Source of the DNA: CAZGMN01 sp964645765
GTDB lineage: Bacteria > Acidobacteriota > Aminicenantia > Aminicenantales > Aminicenantaceae
NCBI GenBank assembly: GCA_964645765.1
Contig: CAZYBE010000013.1
Coordinates: 23,688 to 87,687 of the forward strand
DNA length: 64,000 bases
Reading direction: 5' to 3'
Shown: positions 61,622 through 64,000 of the stretch, piece after piece
Numbering within the stretch: position 1 is the first letter of the stretch
Layout: every line of letters starts with the position of its first letter
Notes under the pieces: generated by a model
Told to the model about the DNA's origin: nothing
The model's input: the letters and a program-made list of their open reading frames with translations, nothing else
The model's database searches: none
Position numbers and translations under genes: made by a program

Positions 61622-62242
61622 TTATTTATACTTCACCGAGCATCCATAGGGCTGGGATGTTTTTATGGACACTTCTTTGCCGGCCAGGAGTTCGTCTAAA
61701 GCAAGCTGGACATAATTTTTTGCCTTTGCAATATCGTCTGTATTTGTAGAACGTATATCGTCAATAGCCCCGTTATAGACCAAAATCCCGTCTTTATTTA
61801 TGATGAACATCTGAGGCGTAGTTTTCGCGCCGTACAGCTTGCCCACCTCGCCCTCGGAATCGAGAAGTAGAGCCGTTGGAGCAGCTTTCTTTTGCCGGGT
61901 TAGTTCATTGGCTTCTTCAGGTTTCCGATAGCCTTGTTTACCAGGTGCCGAGGAATTCATCGATAGCCAGATAACACCCTTCCCTGTATACGTCTTCTGC
62001 AGCTCCTGCATCTTACCACTGTTGTAGAGCTTCGCTACAAAGGGGCAATCGTGATTGATCCATTCCAAAACAATGATCTTGCCCTTGTAATCAGGCAGGG
62101 AATGTTTATTGCCGTAGGTGTCGGCAAGCGTAAAATTAGGTGCGGCTTGTCCGACGAGTGTTTCTTCGGCTTTTGCCAGCGGGCCCAAAATTAAGAAAAG
62201 ACCTGCTGCTGCCAGTAACGTTGCCTGGATAGTTCGTTTCAT
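61622..62242 (-). CDS. Exported redoxin (thioredoxin-fold) protein
   Basis: 206 aa from ATG 62242, with AGGAGGT six bases upstream. An N-terminal extension of the frame to 62329 runs through the upstream gene and is rejected. Signal peptide to about residue 26 (LAKAEE). Thioredoxin fold with a single active-site Cys in WINHDCPFVAKLYN (about residue 68) and the cis-Pro in TTPQMFII (about 147). Redoxins with the CPF-V-K-x-Y motif are common next to thiol-disulfide genes. It follows the DsbD-N-like gene by 26 bp. Confidence 0.85.
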   Translation of the reverse strand: MKRTIQATLLAAAGLFLILGPLAKAEETLVGQAAPNFTLADTYGNKHSLPDYKGKIIVLEWINHDCPFVAKLYNSGKMQELQKTYTGKGVIWLSMNSSAPGKQGYRKPEEANELTRQKKAAPTALLLDSEGEVGKLYGAKTTPQMFIINKDGILVYNGAIDDIRSTNTDDIAKAKNYVQLALDELLAGKEVSIKTSQPYGCSVKYK

Positions 62243-62268
62243 GTGAATACCTCCTATAGTTTTATTAG

Positions 62269-63126
62269 TCAATTTGTTTTGAATGGCATATCGACGAGTA
62301 ATGCCTGCTCTTGTCGGTGATTGGACCATCCCTCTTGAGAAAATAGCACGCCTTTAAGTCGCAGAGGAATCTTTGTTGATAACTTTGATTTTTGAATTTC
62401 AAGAATGTACCCTTCACTTGTCCTTTTTAATCCCTGAAATTCAGAATAATTAATGAGCTCTTCCTGTTCAGGAAAGAATGTTACATTCACTAATTCTCTT
62501 TTAAACCATAAGGGCGGGCTCATTTGAATAAAAATTTTATCTTCATTCACAAAAGCATTTATTTTCCAATCCAAAGCTGCTTTGGGTAAGTCTCTGCGAG
62601 TCTTCTTGAAATGACCAGTCCACCGTTTATTAATTTTTGGGTCTTCGGTTTTAACCGGCAATTCAATTCGTAGGTCCGCATGGCCCGGGATACAACCTTC
62701 TTTACAGGCCAACCAATCCACGCTTGCTGCAAGCTTTACTCTTGACCCTGATTCAAGCGCCTGGGGAGCTGCGATTTCGGTGATGAGCAAAACCTCGCCT
62801 TCGTAGCCAAAATTCACAATCTCTGGCAGTTCAAACCTTTGGGGACAGGGCCATTGAATATCGCCAGCAGCAAAACCATCAGGCAGCTCCCATACGATTT
62901 TAGTGGGTAATCCTGAATCACCGGGATTTTTCCAGTATGTATGCCAATGGTCATCCATCAAGAGTTGCAAGGCAACACAAAACGTCTGCCCCGGCTTTAT
63001 GGAAAGGACTTCTGAGATAAGATGAGCTTTCACCTGACCTGATTGTTGAGGCCCTGCCAGAAGCAGATGAGAAGCATTCAACAAGACAATTAAGACAAAT
63101 GTAACCTTCTTATCTGGAGTTTTCAT
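62269..63126 (-). CDS. Standalone DsbD N-terminal-like domain protein, exported
   Basis: 285 aa from ATG 63126. A TTG start at 63177 is possible but adds no signal feature. Signal peptide about residues 1-25. The region DHWHTYWKNPGDSGLP and the paired cysteines in WLACKEGCIPGHADLRIELP (about 150-160) match the DsbD N-terminal alpha domain, which passes electrons to periplasmic partners. The membrane and thioredoxin parts of DsbD are absent. With the adjacent redoxin it may form a periplasmic thiol pathway whose electron source is elsewhere. Confidence 0.8.
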   Translation of the reverse strand: MKTPDKKVTFVLIVLLNASHLLLAGPQQSGQVKAHLISEVLSIKPGQTFCVALQLLMDDHWHTYWKNPGDSGLPTKIVWELPDGFAAGDIQWPCPQRFELPEIVNFGYEGEVLLITEIAAPQALESGSRVKLAASVDWLACKEGCIPGHADLRIELPVKTEDPKINKRWTGHFKKTRRDLPKAALDWKINAFVNEDKIFIQMSPPLWFKRELVNVTFFPEQEELINYSEFQGLKRTSEGYILEIQKSKLSTKIPLRLKGVLFSQEGWSNHRQEQALLVDMPFKTN

Positions 63127-63246
63127 GAATTTTACAAACTCGATTCTGCTTATAGCATAGGAATAATTAGGCTTCAATTGAAATCAATGGATTTTTGGAG
63201 CAGGCCTATCTGGGAAAAATGCTGCTCTCGGGTCTTTCATTTTTAT

Positions 63247-63699
63247 TCAGCTGATTCGTAACTTCTTTTCTCTAATTTTTTTCAAATACTTCAAGTCTTC
63301 CAAGTCTATTGCCCTACCCGCTGCTTTTTTCATCTTAATCATGTCATTTAAAGAAGGGAAATAGACTTCCGTCTCACCGAATCTTGCCTTTATTCTATTC
63401 TTCCAGACCTTATCAAAAGTAATGCCCTTCACAAAAGGATGAAAATCGGCTTCAATTGTATACTGGCGAATGAGGATTTTGCTTTTCAAAAAATCATCAG
63501 GGATGAGATCCGTCAAGTCATAACCAAACGCCTTTAAGGCTTTCATTGTTCTTCTGATATTTTCCAGCTCTGGCTTAATGAAAATATCTATATCAAGAGT
63601 AGCCCTTGCATATCCATAGACAGGGAATGCTGAAGCCCCGATAACGACAAATTTAACTTTATTTTCTTTTAATAATCGCAGAAGTTTCTCTGTGTCCAT
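63247..63699 (-). CDS. MNT/AbiEii-like nucleotidyltransferase
   Basis: 150 aa. Polymerase-beta-like core FVVIGASAFPVYGYARATLDIDIFI (residues 17-41) with G-x-S and the D-I-D metal-binding pair. R/D residues follow near PSLNDMIKMKKAAGRAIDLEDLKYL (about 115-138). Such short proteins are the nucleotidyltransferase halves of toxin-antitoxin-like pairs, or antitoxins (MNT) for HEPN toxins. No HEPN protein is visible here. It overlaps the next small gene by 41 bp. Confidence 0.8.
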   Translation of the reverse strand: MDTEKLLRLLKENKVKFVVIGASAFPVYGYARATLDIDIFIKPELENIRRTMKALKAFGYDLTDLIPDDFLKSKILIRQYTIEADFHPFVKGITFDKVWKNRIKARFGETEVYFPSLNDMIKMKKAAGRAIDLEDLKYLKKIREKKLRIS

Positions 63700-63868
63700 T
63701 GTTAATAAGGTTGATTTTTAATTCCTTGCTTTTTTCGAGCATGAGCGAGAATCGCTGGTTTAAACTCAAAGATGCTAAATATTGCAACTCAAATTCGATT
63801 TCCTTTTCCCTATCCGGCTTCCTTAGAACAAGGATACCGCTTTTCTCCAAACGATTTATTCTATTCAT
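63659..63868 (-). CDS. Small partner of the nucleotidyltransferase
   Basis: 69 aa, upstream of and overlapping the nucleotidyltransferase. Charged, helical: FELQYLASLSLNQRFSLMLEKSKELK resembles the short 'LSPEERF...L..S' proteins that often precede these genes. The function is unknown; the overlap suggests joint translation. Start ATG at 63868 without a clear Shine-Dalgarno. Confidence 0.55.
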   Translation of the reverse strand: MNRINRLEKSGILVLRKPDREKEIEFELQYLASLSLNQRFSLMLEKSKELKINLINNGHRETSAIIKRK

Positions 63869-64000
63869 GATTTTATTTTATCAGAATAAGCTGTAAAAGA
63901 CTAATCTTAAAATCGCATGTAACAACAATATTTATTGCACTATAGCCGGAATTGGCACAAATTTCTTCTCTTAGGGAAAGGAAAAATCATAAAAAAAACT

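Noticed and set aside
62243..62329. 29-residue N-terminal extension of the redoxin
   Set aside because: It lies before a perfect AGGAGGT and signal peptide at 62242 and overlaps the upstream gene.

Overview
The window looks like one metagenome-assembled scaffold (a 100-base run of N at 24380-24479) from a Gram-negative, anaerobically respiring bacterium of moderate GC. Evidence for a diderm is an outer-membrane beta-barrel protein, several lipoproteins, a MltD-type lytic transglycosylase and many periplasmic multiheme cytochromes. Gene style and content (System II cytochrome maturation, large multiheme cytochromes, Thi4-type thiazole synthase, TrpB2, LarC, hydantoinase pair) remind me of uncultured Aminicenantes/Acidobacteriota-type lineages. 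That placement is inference only, because no rRNA or other decisive marker is present. I see no tRNA, rRNA or CRISPR.

Region 1 (272-11245, + strand) is the most unusual part: a nearly gapless respiratory locus. It encodes ResB and CcsA (heme attachment), a membrane-anchored cytochrome with 18 candidate heme sites, a Rieske protein, a full-length cytochrome b with the PEWY quinol-site motif, a 9-heme cytochrome, a 4-heme cytochrome, two tandem paralogous 11-heme cytochromes and a b561-like diheme cytochrome b. This adds up to about 53 c-type heme motifs, three of them non-canonical (CX3CH or CX4CH). The likely job is menaquinol oxidation and passage of electrons to periplasmic or more distant acceptors. 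No terminal reductase or outer-membrane porin lies in the window.

Region 2 (11284-19530) holds a HypE-like AIR-synthase protein, a thiamine-binding MTH1187-type protein, an amidinotransferase/DDAH-fold enzyme, mnmA and carA-carB. Region 3 (19531-24663) is an accessory zone. It has a serine beta-lactamase-fold hydrolase between two diverged noncoding repeats, an ECF sigma/anti-sigma/GspG-like secreted protein operon with an autoregulatory-type promoter, and a decayed IS91-like transposase running into the scaffold gap. Region 4 (24664-34191) has a PEGA lipoprotein, a copper ATPase with a cupredoxin partner, the yebC-ruvC-ruvA-ruvB-queA cluster and a sodium:solute symporter.

Region 5 (34204-39125) is a richer-GC hydantoinase/oxoprolinase HyuA-HyuB pair with an MFS transporter. 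Region 6 (39218-57657) is mainly housekeeping and salvage: TrpB2, a PfkB kinase with MTA phosphorylase, sirtuin, LarC, FolE, MetG, TsaC, Thi4, a glycosyltransferase, a LEA2 protein, a C1 peptidase lipoprotein, CCA-adding enzyme, GalE and MltD. The sigma-54-type promoter at 48285 upstream of a beta-barrel gene stands out. Region 7 (57716-63868) has two nucleotidyltransferase modules with small overlapping partner genes (toxin-antitoxin-like), a TPR gene remnant, a large secreted esterase and a redoxin/DsbD-N pair.
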